Positions 13,033 through 23,817 of a stretch of 64,000 nucleotides of DNA are shown here, piece by piece. The translations under genes were made by a program, and so were the position numbers. Below the pieces are notes generated by a model that searched no databases, was not told the DNA's origin, and saw only the letters and a list, made by a program, of their open reading frames with translations. The DNA is from Phalacrocorax aristotelis (taxonomy: Eukaryota; Chordata; Aves; Suliformes; Phalacrocoracidae), in contig NC_134282.1 of the NCBI RefSeq assembly GCF_949628215.1, positions 4,633,001-4,697,000 on the forward strand, in the 5' to 3' direction. How positions within the stretch are numbered: position 1 is the first letter of the stretch; each line of letters opens with the position of its first letter.

Positions 13033-13267
13033 GTGAGAAGGGCCGCAGCGCCCCTCGGGGCTACGCGCAACTGGGCCGCGGGGCTGAGGGGGCGGGTGAG
13101 GGAGGCCGAGGGGGGGGTGGGCGTTTGGCAGGGTGGCGGGGTGCCTTCCCCGCCCCGGCACGCCGCCGTCCCGCCGAGGGGGTGGTCGGGAGTTCCCTCT
13201 CCCCGTACCCCCACCGCGGGCCTTCCCGCCGCCCGGGCTTCGCACCGACCCTCCCGCTTTCCTGCAG

Positions 13268-13285
13268 CCCCCCCCCCCCCCCCCC
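13268..13285 (+). repeat. EIF5A2: C18 homopolymer next to the EIF5A2 start codon
   Basis: Eighteen consecutive C residues directly follow the inferred acceptor AG (13266-13267) and precede GCCCCGCAGCGCC and the ATG. If the acceptor is used, the tract is in the 5' UTR. Length here is prone to slippage and sequencing error. Confidence 0.9.
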
Positions 13286-13298
13286 GCCCCGCAGCGCC

Positions 13299-16200
13299 AT
13301 GGCGGACGAGCTGGACTTCACAACGGGCGATGCCGGCGCCTCTTTCACGTACCCCATGCAGTGCTCGGCCCTGCGCAAGAACGGCTTCGTGGTGCTGAAG
13401 GGGCGCCCCTGCAAGATCGTGGAGATGTCCACCTCCAAGACGGGCAAGCACGGCCACGCCAAGGTGAGCGGCAGCGGGCGGGCTCTGCCGGCCCCCGGCG
13501 GGCGGCACGGCCAGCGGCGAGCGCCGCTCCGGCTCCCGGGGCGGCACCGCCTGGCCGGTGGGGAAGGGTGTAGCGTTTCATTTGGCGGAGCGTTCCGTAA
13601 CCCTGCTTTCGCTATTCTCGCAGCAGCGTCTCGTGTGTCTCTTCAGCCTAGACTTAGCTCAGGGGGTTCCATAACACAAAGCAGGAAGGATTGAGGACGG
13701 GACGGGGGGGGTTGGTTTAGGCGGCTTTTTTTCCCCAACTTGTTAAAAAGCTTTAACGCTCGTCGTGATAAAAGTCGTTTCTGTAGCAGGGGTAGAGTAA
13801 GTTCTGGAAGGGGGGCTGATGAAGTCACCAGGGCGTGGTTGGGCTGTGCTGTCGCTCCCCACCAGAGCACGTTTGTGTCTGCCTGTGCCGGCAGACTTTC
13901 ACTATTGCAGCGCTCGCCTTGCGCGCTTGCTAGAAGTGCCCGTGCTCTGTTACATAATCCCGAGGAGCTCGGCGGACAGTCCTTATCTCCCTGGGCCTCC
14001 TCTGGCCCTGTTTTGCTGCCTTGCCTCGCTGCTGCTTTCCTTTTTTCAGCACGGAGCGAGGAGTACCTTCCCCCTCCTGCATCCCAGCAGGGACATTCTT
14101 AGGCTGCTGTCTGAGGCTGCAGTCCTGCTGCCTAAGCAGTTGGCTTAGGCAGCTGTCCAGAGCTTGGACCAAGGCTAGATTCCCACTTCGTTCATTCAAC
14201 AGCACTTTATGGTGGGTATATTAGAGTTTAAGAGACAGATCTGCCACAAGCACAGACTAATGAGAGTTTTAAGTTTCCACAGCCTTGCGTGATACATGTA
14301 GGTGGGTAAAATATTTAGGATTTGTTAAAGAGGCCTTTGCCAATTTTTTTCCTTTCTCCCTCTCCTTGCTTTTTTAAAGGCTTGTTTTCTTAGGCAGATC
14401 CCATTTTCTTAAATACCGAAACAGTTGCGAGAGTGAAAGGGCCTGAGAAGAACAGGCTATGAACTGGTAATCCAAATGCTAGCCGCAGTGGAGAGTGCTG
14501 CTCATGTAAATGGAGGTGGGAGCCGCTTTAATCTCTCTGCGTGAGCACCTCTTCCTTTCCCCTTTACCTTCGCATTGTCGCCAACACTGTTGCGTTTCTC
14601 AGAACAGCTAGAACTTGAAGTAAATGTTTTCATAACTGCTGCATACTCTGAGCTCTAGCTCACTGCTGTAAAACTACAGGTGGCTGTGGAAGATAACACC
14701 AGCTGATCTTCATTCTGATGTAGTGTTTTCTGTAGTGTGCTACGAAAGGGTGTGAGAGGCCTTCTCTCCGCGCCTGGGCTGCTTTCGTACTGCAAGCAGA
14801 GGGTCGAGGCAGAATCTGGTATTACATGTGATCTCTTGGAAAACTGCGTGGAACCAGCCATACTGATGGCAATGGCATCTTGCTTCCCTAGGACCAACAG
14901 TGACTGATGCTATTGTTCTCCTCTTGTAGGTTCACTTGGTTGGTATTGATATCTTCACTGGCAAAAAATATGAGGATATTTGCCCTTCAACTCATAACAT
15001 GGATGTTCCAAATATCAAGAGGAATGATTACCAGGTGAGTTAACAGTCACTGTGTCCTCCCACACATTAAGAGGCTTTACGCTCCCAATACCACGCGTAA
15101 ACCCTCTTCATCCCAAAACTTGTCTCTCAGTTAATTAAGTACTGTTGTCAGAATTAATGGAACTTGCCTGTCTACACATGACAGTGCTGAACTCATAGCA
15201 TTTAATGAATTGTTAAAACTGTTGGTGCTCACCGATGGAGACCTCCTTACTGTACGAACAACCTCATGTTGTAGCAGCAATTTTAGAAGTGACAGGCAAT
15301 AGACATAATTCAGAGCAGCGGGGTTTTTTTCTAGCTCATGTTGTAAGGTCACTTTATTCTTTGTAATACTGGCATCCTTTAGAATCTGGAGAGAGGTTAT
15401 CCCTGCCGCAAGTTATTACTAGTTAAAAGATAATCAAGATCTCACTTGAGGTAAATTTGAATCTAATCATATGTTGTCATTTGTAATTTCACCCTTACAG
15501 AGGGCAGGTGAATCAACAAGACAGTCTTAAACTGCATTTGATGCCAGTTCTAACTTGCTACGGTGCTTCCTGCTCCTTGGGTGGAAGCTGGCTTGAGTGG
15601 ATATCAAGTAGTTTTGGTGCTCCTGAGCTCTGCTCTGAAATATATGTGTGGAGGGAACTTGGCAGGCTTCTGTAATGTCGGTAATGCCTTCTGTGATATA
15701 GACTGCGAGCTCTTAAAACCAGCACAATTCAGGGTCTGAGCTGTAACGTGTCGGCTGTCTTCCCGTTGTTTAGGAGTAGTTCTGGTCAGGAACCGATACA
15801 TCCATGTCAGCTGGAAAGCTGCATCTGCTTGACAAAGCCAAAGTTCAGAGCATCAGCAGCTCCTCAGGACAGCTGATGCTGTTTGAATAAAGTGTGAATG
15901 GCCTGTCTTAGGGCTCATACCTTCCAAGACATTCTTAATGTTATCTTGGTCATGTTTTTCTCATGCAGCTGGGTCCTTATTGCTACTGCAATTGTTGCTG
16001 TTTGTCAGACTTGGTAGGGCTGCCTTTGAGGTTTAATGTTGCGTGTTCCAAGTTCCCTAACCTGCTCTGTCAAAATAGCCCTTCCCCTTAGCTCAGGCTT
16101 TTGGTTAGGCCGAAAAGAGCATTACAGAAGTGGTCCAGAGCTTGGTGGATGTTCCCTAATTTATTCATTAGCCTTTAATGTAAATGATAGTATCTCATTG

Positions 16201-17501
16201 CACAAATGAAGGTATAGAAGTGTATGGTTCCACTGTTGTGTACTTTCTATGCTTTCTAAGAGCAACGCTGTTCAGTGGAGACCGTTCCAGTTATTGTTTC
16301 TAATTCACAAATACAAAAAGCTGAACCAGTGACCTGGAAGCAGTACACTTCCTAAACCACAAGGGTGGGTTTTGCAGTGCCCCGCCTACTAGGAAATGAT
16401 CAGCAGGGTCTGGTGGTTCTTGATAGCAGTCTGGCTTTTGCTAAAGTTGCCTTAACTCTCAGCCCTCTAAACCTTTGTTAAAAATTGACTTAAATTAGGT
16501 TCTTAACTATCACAGACCCAGTACTAAAGAATGAATGTACCAGGCAGAGTTCACTGCCTTCTGCTTCTCTTCAGCTGCTGCCTGCTAATGACTGCTGATG
16601 TTAAACTTCCTAAAAGTGAACTTCTCTTCACAGCTGATAGGTATTCAGGATGGGTATCTCTCCCTGCTGACAGAAAGCGGTGAAGTTCGTGAGGACCTAA
16701 AGTTGCCAGAAGGGGATCTTGGCAAAGAAATAGAAGGAAAATTCAATGCCAATGAAGATGTGCAGGTAAGTACAAAGGGCAGACAAGAAGAGTTATGGTT
16801 AATTCCACTTGATTATACAATGAAGAAGTCCTATTCTGATATTGACCATTTGTATCTCTCCATGAAGAGCGGGTTAGGAGCACAAGGATTGCTCCTTTGA
16901 GATGTCGAAGGATTTTTGTACTGGAGCACTTAGTATGGCACTGACACCTGGCTTGGTTGACAGTAAGGTGACATGGGTGTCTCTCAAGTGTCTAGATATA
17001 TCCTGTTAGGATTCATTCTGTCCAGACAGTGTGGATTAGAGCCTCCAGGCCTTCTCAATTGGGAGCAAGAGTAGAGTTTTGTGATGTAGTCTGAGTAGGC
17101 TAATTCACTGCGTTAGCAAACCTGTCAGCAAGTAGCTCTGCAGGCTGTAGCCTACGCTGGGCCGCACTGGTTGCTAGTTCGGCTCTATTGCGGGAGCTTG
17201 TTTGCCTTCCTCTGTTGTACGGACCTCAAGCTGCCAGCCAAGGCAATATAGCAAAGAGAAGGCAGCAGAAGAGCAAATCAGTGGGAAGGGCAGATATTGT
17301 GGGAATTATTCTAACGGCTGAATTTTACCAGCTTCAACTTCCTCTTTTTTTCTTCTCAAGAGAGATGGGATAGGTGCCTGTAACTTCAATAGCGCTTCCT
17401 CTGGCATGGGTTGGAGCTCACCTATCTGTCTTTCCTTCCAGATATCCGTCATAAGTGCAATGAATGAAGAATGTGCTGTAGCCATAAAGCCTTGCAAATA
17501 A
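13299..17501 (+). CDS. EIF5A2: Eukaryotic translation initiation factor 5A-2 (complete, 153 aa, 4 coding exons)
   Basis: Coding exons are 13299-13463 (55 codons), 14930-15034 (35), 16634-16765 (44) and 17442-17501 (19 plus TAA), all with GT-AG introns in phase 0. The start has a good Kozak context (GCCATGG). The 153 residues equal the vertebrate family length. eIF5A binds the ribosome and relieves stalling, for example at polyproline, and helps termination; it acts in the cytoplasm. The hypusine site is Lys50 in [12 protein letters not shown], the loop modified by deoxyhypusine synthase and hydroxylase. The N-terminal part is an SH3-like barrel and the part after about residue 84 an OB fold. 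Features separating it from EIF5A1 are TYPMQC near the N terminus, RNDYQ at the exon 2 end, and the C terminus AVAIKPCK. The gene is intact and has introns, so it is not a processed copy. It has its own CpG-island promoter. Confidence 0.97.
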
Positions 17502-17502
17502 A
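17497..17502 (+). terminator. EIF5A2: AATAAA hexamer overlapping the EIF5A2 stop codon
   Basis: The last Lys codon and the TAA stop, with the next base, spell AATAAA. The sequence just downstream is not obviously GU-rich, so use as a polyadenylation signal is doubtful. Cleavage here would give a transcript with almost no 3' UTR. Confidence 0.3.
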
Positions 17503-20500
17503 GAGGATCGCCAGGCTCGGGCAACTGCTCAGGTCTGGGCAAACCACAGATCTATAAATTTGGTTCTTATTGTCACCAAAGCTCTGGCCTTCACAAGCAA
17601 CCTCATTTCTTTTTTGAATTGTTAAAAAGCAGTGCTGGATTCTGGATTAGTGTTGCAGGCTAACTGGCAGTTTTCAAAATCACTGAGATTTTAATTCCTT
17701 AATTGTAACTATTTTAACATTCCTGTGGGTTTCAGCCATGGATCGAAGAAACCAATCAGGTGTTACTAGTGGATATATTTTTATTTGCTTGAGCAAAACA
17801 GTGTTTGTCTGTATGAACAGACAAAATACAGTATTCAGGGGCTTTTAGATAAGCTGGTAGGTATCTAGGATTATAAAGCGACCTAGAGCACAAATAGTAT
17901 TTTTCTTGACATGTTTAGGTAGAACTGACAATAAAAGTAGCATTTCTTTTTTTAAATTTTTTTTTTTTTAAAGCTTAAGTATTTTGTGGATTGGGACTCT
18001 TGCAGAACTGTAGGTGCCAATCGCAACTTTTAGAGCAAGAAACTCAAGTGATCAGAAATGCCAGCTGGCTTGACCAAGCCCCAGTGGCCATGTGCAACTT
18101 AACTGTATTACCTCTGTATTCTTCTTTGCCAACTTGTTGGCTTATTGTAACGATAAAATGGTGTCAAAGCCTACCTGTGTTTAGGCAGGCAGTTGGAATA
18201 TTGGGTAGATGAGACATAGACAGGTCAAGGGGACACAAAGGTTAGAATGGACGTTAAAGCTATAGACTTTCACTCGAGGCCTTTGTCAGACTTGAAAAAT
18301 AAAATAGAAAAATGCAGTTCAATTCCTTTCCTCTATTTATCTTAAACTATAAAAGGGTGACAAAATTCATGGGAATCTGTTGCAGTGCTTCCAGCTTTAG
18401 GTTTTAATCTTCAGGTTCAGACCACATTTTTGTAGCACATGTTTTCGAAAAGTGGGACAAACTGTAGCATTAAGCCTAAACGAAATGCATGTGATTTTTT
18501 TTTTTTAAAAAAAATACAAACCAAAACGAAACCTATTGTATTTTCAAAATATAGACTTGACAGATAATACTGAACCAACCATGGCTTAACTATAAAAGTA
18601 AATAAATTGCTACATAGTTAGGAAAGCTAGCTCCTCTCCAGGGGAGTTCCGAATCATTGAAACACACGTGTGTGCCTCTAACTACTCTGTAGCTTAACAG
18701 GCAAACACAAGGCTTCACAGAACTAGTCATGGAAGGGTAACTAGCCTGATCCTGTTTAAGGTGTTCAGCTTGAATTCTAAGACTTGGTGACTCTTCATGA
18801 GTGGGAAACTTCCGTAGTCCATGGCTCAGACCTCTCTTCACAGTTGATAAATTGTTTCTTGAACTTGCCTTAAGCTTCAGTGGCTGTTGGCTGATGGAGG
18901 ACAACTTGTAAACCCGTGGCGTGCTGCCCTGGACAGCACATGCAGTTCATGCTTCTGTTGGCAGCAAGAGTCAGACTTCACGCTGCTGTTAACTGCTTAA
19001 AACGTTCAGCTTAATAGTATGTACTCTCTAATCCCCAAAGGGCTCACGGCAGCCGTCCTGAACTGCCCTTGTACATACTGTGGCAGGGCCTAGCAAATCT
19101 CGGAGGCCTAACGTAGATGGCAAAACCACGCGTTTTCCATGGGCTTCTCATGACAAGGGGAGCAGTGCAGTGAAGGTAAAGACAGCAATAAATATACTCT
19201 GGTAATAAAGCACAGTTACCTGGGACACCTGGCAGAAGTAGGATACTGCCACACGCTCTTGCCTAGCACAATACATGTTGCAGGTGAACAGTATAAATAG
19301 CACCTTGACCGAAATGGCAAGATCGCCTTTAAAAAAAGCTGTAGATGCAAAAGATTGAAATGCATTCAGAACAGTTTTGAAGTGCATGCTGAATAGTTCA
19401 AGCTAGCCTGTGCTATGCTCCTTTCTGCCTCCATCTAACTAGTACCTGAAAAACGCTTAGTTGGCTTTGGAGGTGGCTGTGAAACCATTGATGATGGTCT
19501 TGACAGCAGGCTGAGCTGTGTGACGGCAAATGGGGAGTCATAGGTTGCTGTGTCATACTAATGCAGGTTCTAATGCTGTCACTGCATTACGAATACTTTT
19601 AATATGCTTGAAAACAAGACTCGGTTTTGTGCTTGTTCTGGTAGTGCTTTAGTCTACTTCCAGGTGCCTGGCTGTCCTCTAAAACCTCGTTGGAAGATAG
19701 GCATTTGATGCCATTGGCCCACCATCTAAGCATTGACTTAGACTGTAAGCTCTCGGGGACGAGGATTGGTTTTTGTCCTGTTCCTACAAGTGGGGTCCTG
19801 GTCGAACTGGAGTTTTCAGGTACTAGAGCAATCTAAAGACAGAGGTTTTATGACCTCCGGCTTGCTAGAAGAGCCCTCCTTGGGACTTACAGATCTCCTT
19901 CTATTGCAACCTTCAGTTCTGCAAGATTTAAACAATTAAGTACTTCATTATAGTTTTGTTCTTATATACTTAGTTGTCTTTTGTGAAGCACTTCGAACGC
20001 TACGGAAGTGCAGAGCATTGGCTTGTCATGCATGAAGTTTCCCATAGGTAATACAGAAGCATGAGTTAAGCATAATCTCCAAGTTTCAGTAAGGTTAAAA
20101 GTTGTTTCTAAGTTAGATCATGTATTTGAAGCATTTTTTCCAAAGTAAGGTGTTTCAGTTTACTGTCAGAATCCTTTGCAACAAACTTTGTTTGTGGTCA
20201 GTAGTCCATTATAGATGTGTATTTTTAAGATCCTAACCAAATGCTTAGGGAAATTCTTTCATAGCTTTACTTTAAAACAAATCTTACCAATGTACTTGTT
20301 CTGTACTACTGTCTTAACATTTAAATTGTGTCAAAACCGAAAAACTATAAACTTCTAATAGCTGATGCAATTGCTTAGAGTAAAGGCTGTGAAAATTAGG
20401 AGGTGAAGAAGAGTATTTCCACTCCAAATAATGCTTTTTTTTTTTTAATGTCTCGAATTCATTGAGTTTCGCTTACGACTTTACAGAATTGGAAAGACTG

Positions 20501-20984
20501 CAGTGTTTCCTGCCTCAAATGTTGGCAAGTAATACTTTAAGATTTCAATAGAACCTTCTAATTTTTGCTTATAATGGTGGTTTTTCAACTAGGCTCTTGC
20601 TAGTTGAGCCATGTTCTCAGGGCTGTTTTTTTTAAGAAGTTAGCTGAATTTCATTGTTTTAACGTAACTGCTTTCAAGCCTCTTGCAGGTTTTTCTAATC
20701 CACGGTGTAATCAGAAATGGTGCACAGTCTGTAGTTTCATGATACAGGTAATTTTACATAATCTGTAAAGAAGTCAAATTTGTTGACAGTTCAAACTCTT
20801 ATGGTTACTGCAGGTCAGTCTCACAGAATTCAAAGTTCAATGACTCCCACCTTTTTTTTTTTTTTTGTTTTGTTTTTTGGTTGAGTAATTAGAATGTAGT
20901 TTGTTACAGTAGAACTTCAGGAAGAAAAAAGACCTTGTTAAGGATATTTTGAGTATCTCGCTTATACATGGAGAATGTTAATGA
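17502..20984 (+). other. EIF5A2: EIF5A2 3' UTR / downstream flank with several candidate poly(A) signals
   Basis: No coding frame of note. The sequence is AT-rich, with T-runs at 17951-17971 and 20852-20866 and a T/A run near 18497-18513. AATAAA occurs at 17930, 18298, 18601, 19187 and 19204. I recall that vertebrate EIF5A2 transcripts have long 3' UTRs, so much of this may be UTR with alternative ends. The true end is not determinable from sequence alone. Confidence 0.55.
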
Positions 20985-21589
20985 AGGCGTAGGTCCCGGA
21001 GGCGTTGTGGCGGGAGCGTGGTGGAGCGTCAGCAGTTCAGCGCGGTACGCCGAGAGCATCAGAAGTCTCCCCAGCACCTGCAGTCCGGCCCTACGGTATT
21101 TGGCATCTGAGAGAAACTTGGTTTTGTGAACTTAAATCAAAACATTTGCTGTGTAGCGCTGTATCGCAGAAAACCCCTGTTCTCGGTTGTCGTGTGCTGT
21201 ATATTTTAAGTGTTGACTTGTTTAGCGCGGCTTTCCAAATGGGGGCGGGGGGGAGAGGAATGATGGCAATGACTTGTTTTTACCAATCATAGCAAAAACC
21301 AAACCCTGTAAATCATGTGGGCTGGGAGTGGTAGACCTCGTGTTTCAAATGTGTTACCTGTTTTGGAAAGCTGTATTGTTCTCAACACCGTGCAAACGAT
21401 GGGAGGGGGAAGAATATGTCAATGTGTGTTTTGCTCCAGAAATTGTTATAAAGATGTCAGTGCTGTGGGGAGGTGGGTGCCGGTTAAGATTACCGGGAGG
21501 GCTGGAGAGCCTTTCATGCTCGGGTGAAGCTGTGGAAGGGACCTGCGAGCTCCAGCTCTGACTGGAGCTGTGGTGAGGAGCCTTCGCTC
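20985..21589. other. CpG-rich patch and flank between EIF5A2 and RPL22L1
   Basis: The first 75 bases (20985-21060) carry about ten CpG dinucleotides, unlike the AT-rich sequence before them and the mixed sequence after. The patch lies roughly 800 bases upstream of the RPL22L1 start region. The rest of the interval has no recognisable gene. The overlapping ORFs at 21005-21292 and 21274-21561 (+) show no family signature. Confidence 0.45.
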
Positions 21590-21848
21590 CCCTGCCCTCA
21601 GCCTCCCCGAGGGGAAACGCCTCACCGCTCGGGCGGCGCGGCCCGCCGCTTGTACGGGAGCTCGCGTTCCTCTCCAACGCAAATTAAAAAAAAGGGAAAA
21701 TAAAGCGAAATGAAAGGGTGACTCGTTATTCGTGCTGAGGCGGCGTGCGGCGCCTGCCTGTCCCTCGGCGAGCAACGCGGGCGGGGCTCCCTCGCGCCCT
21801 TCCCGCCACGCCCCGCGCGCCTGCGTGATGGCGTCACCGGCGGGGGGG

Positions 21849-21856
21849 TATAAAAG
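21849..21856 (+). promoter_or_regulatory. RPL22L1: TATA box of RPL22L1
   Basis: TATAAAAG lies about 30 bases before a pyrimidine tract (CCCTCTTTTTCT, 21876-21887). That spacing is normal for a TATA-directed start. TATA-like boxes with a pyrimidine start are typical of ribosomal protein genes. Confidence 0.75.
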
Positions 21857-21875
21857 CGTGGCGCGGAGGAAGTGA

Positions 21876-21887
21876 CCCTCTTTTTCT
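21876..21887 (+). promoter_or_regulatory. RPL22L1: Probable transcription start with a 5' TOP-like pyrimidine tract
   Basis: CCCTCTTTTTCT precedes GCGGGAGC and the ATG at 21910. A cap at one of the C residues would give a TOP mRNA, the class whose translation is controlled by mTOR-LARP1. This is an inference from position and sequence. Confidence 0.6.
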
Positions 21888-21909
21888 GCGGGAGCGGCCG
21901 GGTGGCAGC

Positions 21910-23739
21910 ATGGCGCCGGTGAGGGCGGGCGGGCGGCGGGCCGTGTCCGTGTGCGCGTCCGTGTCCGTGTGCGCGTCCTCCCGCGGAGGGGCGGCCGTCT
22001 GCGGGGAGGGGCCGGGAGAGCTGGCAAAGGGCCGGTGGGTCGGGTGGGGAGCTGGGTCACCTCGAGTGGGGGCGGCCGGGGCCGGGCCAGGCCAGGCCGG
22101 TGTTCGTCGGGTGTGGGTTGTTAGCGTTAACATTGGGGGTTTGGGGTGTTTTTTTGGTGTTTTAGCAAAAGGACAGAAAATCTAAGAAGTCCACCTGGAA
22201 GTTTTGCCTTGACTTGACCCATCCTGTGGAAGATGGAATTTTCGACTCTGGGAATTTTGTAAGTCGTGGGTTTTTTGCTCGTGCTTCTCGCGCGTGGTGT
22301 AACAGCGGCCCCGGCGCGGGCCGGCGGCTGAATTACGGCTGAACAGTTGTATTTTGAATGAGCAAATTCGACAGCTGTTCTTCAACTCGCCAGCGCTTTT
22401 TGAAGCTTTCTCGGGTTTAGATGTGTCTCAGACGTCATGTAGACGTCAGACACCTTTAGACGTCTGAACAAGATGGTTCATACTCATCCGTGAATAGAAC
22501 GACTTTAAATTGAATCCTGTTTCTAGGGGTGACTTTTTTTTTAATTACACACTGTAAAAATCTTACTGCATTGTAAATACTTGCTATCAGGACACACATA
22601 AACGGTGATTTTTAATACTGCTATATGGCTAGGGTCCCTTCCCTAGTTCATACCTAGGGTGCCATTCCCTAGTGTTCTGTTTCTTTAATGTTGAAACAGG
22701 AACAGTTCCTAAAGGAGAAGGTTAAAGTCAATGGGAAAACTGGAAACTTGGGCAACACCGTTCACATTGAACGCCTGAAGAACAAGATCACGGTGACATC
22801 CGAGAAGCAGTTTTCTAAAAGGTTGGCATGGGTTTTCTTCTGTTGTACTTGCGGTAGCGCATTTTGAACCGTCACGTGTTGAAGGTGACGCACCTCTGAT
22901 ACGAACAGAGAAGGTGTTAGCGCTGACCTTCACAGCACTCACAGATATTAGTGGAAGATGTAATTCAACCAAATTTGTAATATTAGATATTTTTAAAACT
23001 GCTTTTTAAAACACAGACCTTGATTGCAAATTAATGCTTCCTCAGGTATAAACATAGTATTACAGGGTTGCTTCGTATAGGTTGTTAGAAGTATGTCAAG
23101 GAAAGAGATGCTTTTAAAAGTCATCCTGAATTCACGTCACGGGTGGCTGGTGTATTACTTAATTGGTTGCGTTAAAAGGTACGTGTACATAGTACGTGTT
23201 CTTGCAAAAGAACCCCTTAAGTCAAATGGAGCCTTAAACCACGTAGTGCGTGAGGGCACGCAACAGATGAGCGCCCTGGTTAGAGGTGCAGTTCCCTCCC
23301 TGCCTCCCCCCTTCATTTTGCCATACAGACACACCAATGTCACTTTAAATCAAGGTTTAGAACTACTTCTCGGTGTTTTTGAATTATTGGCATTGTGCTA
23401 TGTAGTCAAAAAGCTTCAAATAATAAATTCTTCTGTGTCTGGAATGAAAATGCACTTTTATTACTGTCATATATGATAATTTTTCATTTTTGGCTGTAAT
23501 TAGCGTGGTGTTAGGGCCGTGTCTTGGGTGGAGTGCTGACAGCAGTATGAGTTGTTAAATGAGAGGGTTCTAATGTATAATTACTGGTTTTAAGGTACCT
23601 GAAATACCTCACAAAGAAGTACCTCAAGAAGAACAATCTGCGTGACTGGCTGCGTGTCGTTGCATCTGACAAGGAGACGTACGAACTGCGGTACTTCCAG
23701 ATCAGCCAAGATGAAGAAGGGTCCGAGTCTGAGGAGTAA
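21910..23739 (+). CDS. RPL22L1: Ribosomal protein eL22-like 1 (complete, 122 aa, 4 exons)
   Basis: Coding exons are 21910-21918 (MAP), 22166-22258, 22700-22821 and 23595-23739 (TAA 23737-23739), with GT-AG introns of 247, 441 and 773 bases. The product has 122 residues, the same length I recall for human RPL22L1. It is the paralog of ribosomal protein eL22, an RNA-binding protein of the large subunit that can replace RPL22 in ribosomes and also acts in pre-mRNA splicing. Characteristic stretches are [21 protein letters not shown], split here as exon 2, then [11 protein letters not shown] and [12 protein letters not shown] (exon 3), and [20 protein letters not shown] (exon 4). It ends in the acidic tail EEGSESEE. 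The QKDRK start and the [16 protein letters not shown] run favour RPL22L1 over RPL22. The gene is intact. Intron 2 has unusual hairpins, listed separately. Confidence 0.96.
21941..21976 (+). repeat. Tandem duplication of an 18-base unit in RPL22L1 intron 1
   Basis: CCGTGTCCGTGTGCGCGT occurs twice in perfect tandem (21941-21958 and 21959-21976) within the CpG island. The unit itself is built from CCGTGT-type sub-repeats. It is probably a small minisatellite of no coding effect. Confidence 0.9.
22416..22460 (+). other. RPL22L1: Imperfect long hairpin in RPL22L1 intron 2
   Basis: GACGTC at 22431-22436 pairs with GACGTC at 22442-22447 around a five-base loop (22437-22441). After a two-base bulge (22429-22430), GTGTCT (22423-22428) pairs with AGACAC (22448-22453). 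After one mismatch, TTTAGA (22416-22421) pairs with TTTAGA (22455-22460), including two G-U pairs. In total 18 pairs can form in the transcript. A further GACGTC overlaps the end (22459-22464). Confidence 0.65.
22629..22672 (+). promoter_or_regulatory. RPL22L1: Two tandem stem-loops before the RPL22L1 exon 3 acceptor
   Basis: CTAGGG at 22629-22634 pairs with CCCTAG at 22641-22646 around a six-base loop (TCCCTT). CTAGGG at 22654-22659 pairs with CCCTAG at 22667-22672 around a seven-base loop (TGCCATT). The two stems are identical, both loops end in T next to the closing G-C pair, and the second stem ends 27 bases before the acceptor AG (22698-22699). A role as an RPL22-responsive splicing element is inferred. 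Confidence 0.55.
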
Positions 23740-23817
23740 TTGAAGCTAAGCTTTATATTCAAGACAGCGTACAAAAGACTAGAACATCTATTTATAAGAA
23801 CACTTAACTTATTGGTG

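Larger units (their letters stand above)
12600..13580 (+). promoter_or_regulatory. EIF5A2: CpG island and promoter of EIF5A2
   Basis: Base composition changes sharply to GC- and CpG-rich from about 12600 and stays so through the first coding exon. Visible motifs include a YY1-like AAGATGGCGGC (12622-12632), an E2F-like GGCGGGAAA (12791-12799), an E-box CACGTG (12815-12820), a CCAAT box (12857-12861), and two GC boxes GGGGCGGGGC (12889-12898 and 12900-12909). No TATA box is seen. This is the usual make-up of a TATA-less housekeeping promoter; factor binding is inferred from motifs only. Confidence 0.85.
21590..22110 (+). promoter_or_regulatory. RPL22L1: CpG island and promoter of RPL22L1
   Basis: A GC- and CpG-rich block surrounds the first exon. 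The stretch before the TATA element holds a CRE-like GCGTCACC and GC-rich tracts. The island extends into intron 1. It marks an independent promoter for RPL22L1, separate from EIF5A2. Confidence 0.8.

Noticed and set aside
12700-13547. Long overlapping frames on both strands of the EIF5A2 CpG island (up to 279 codons)
   Set aside because: Very GC-rich sequence has few stop codons. The translations are Pro/Arg/Gly/Ala-rich and without domains; the real frame is EIF5A2.
13817-13823. TGATGA in EIF5A2 intron 1 as a possible C box of an intronic snoRNA
   Set aside because: No CTGA D box or terminal stem was seen at a suitable distance downstream.
21446-22060. 204-codon minus-strand frame over the RPL22L1 promoter
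   Set aside because: It is composed of low-complexity Pro/Arg/Thr runs from the CpG island and the 18-base tandem repeat, and shows no domain.
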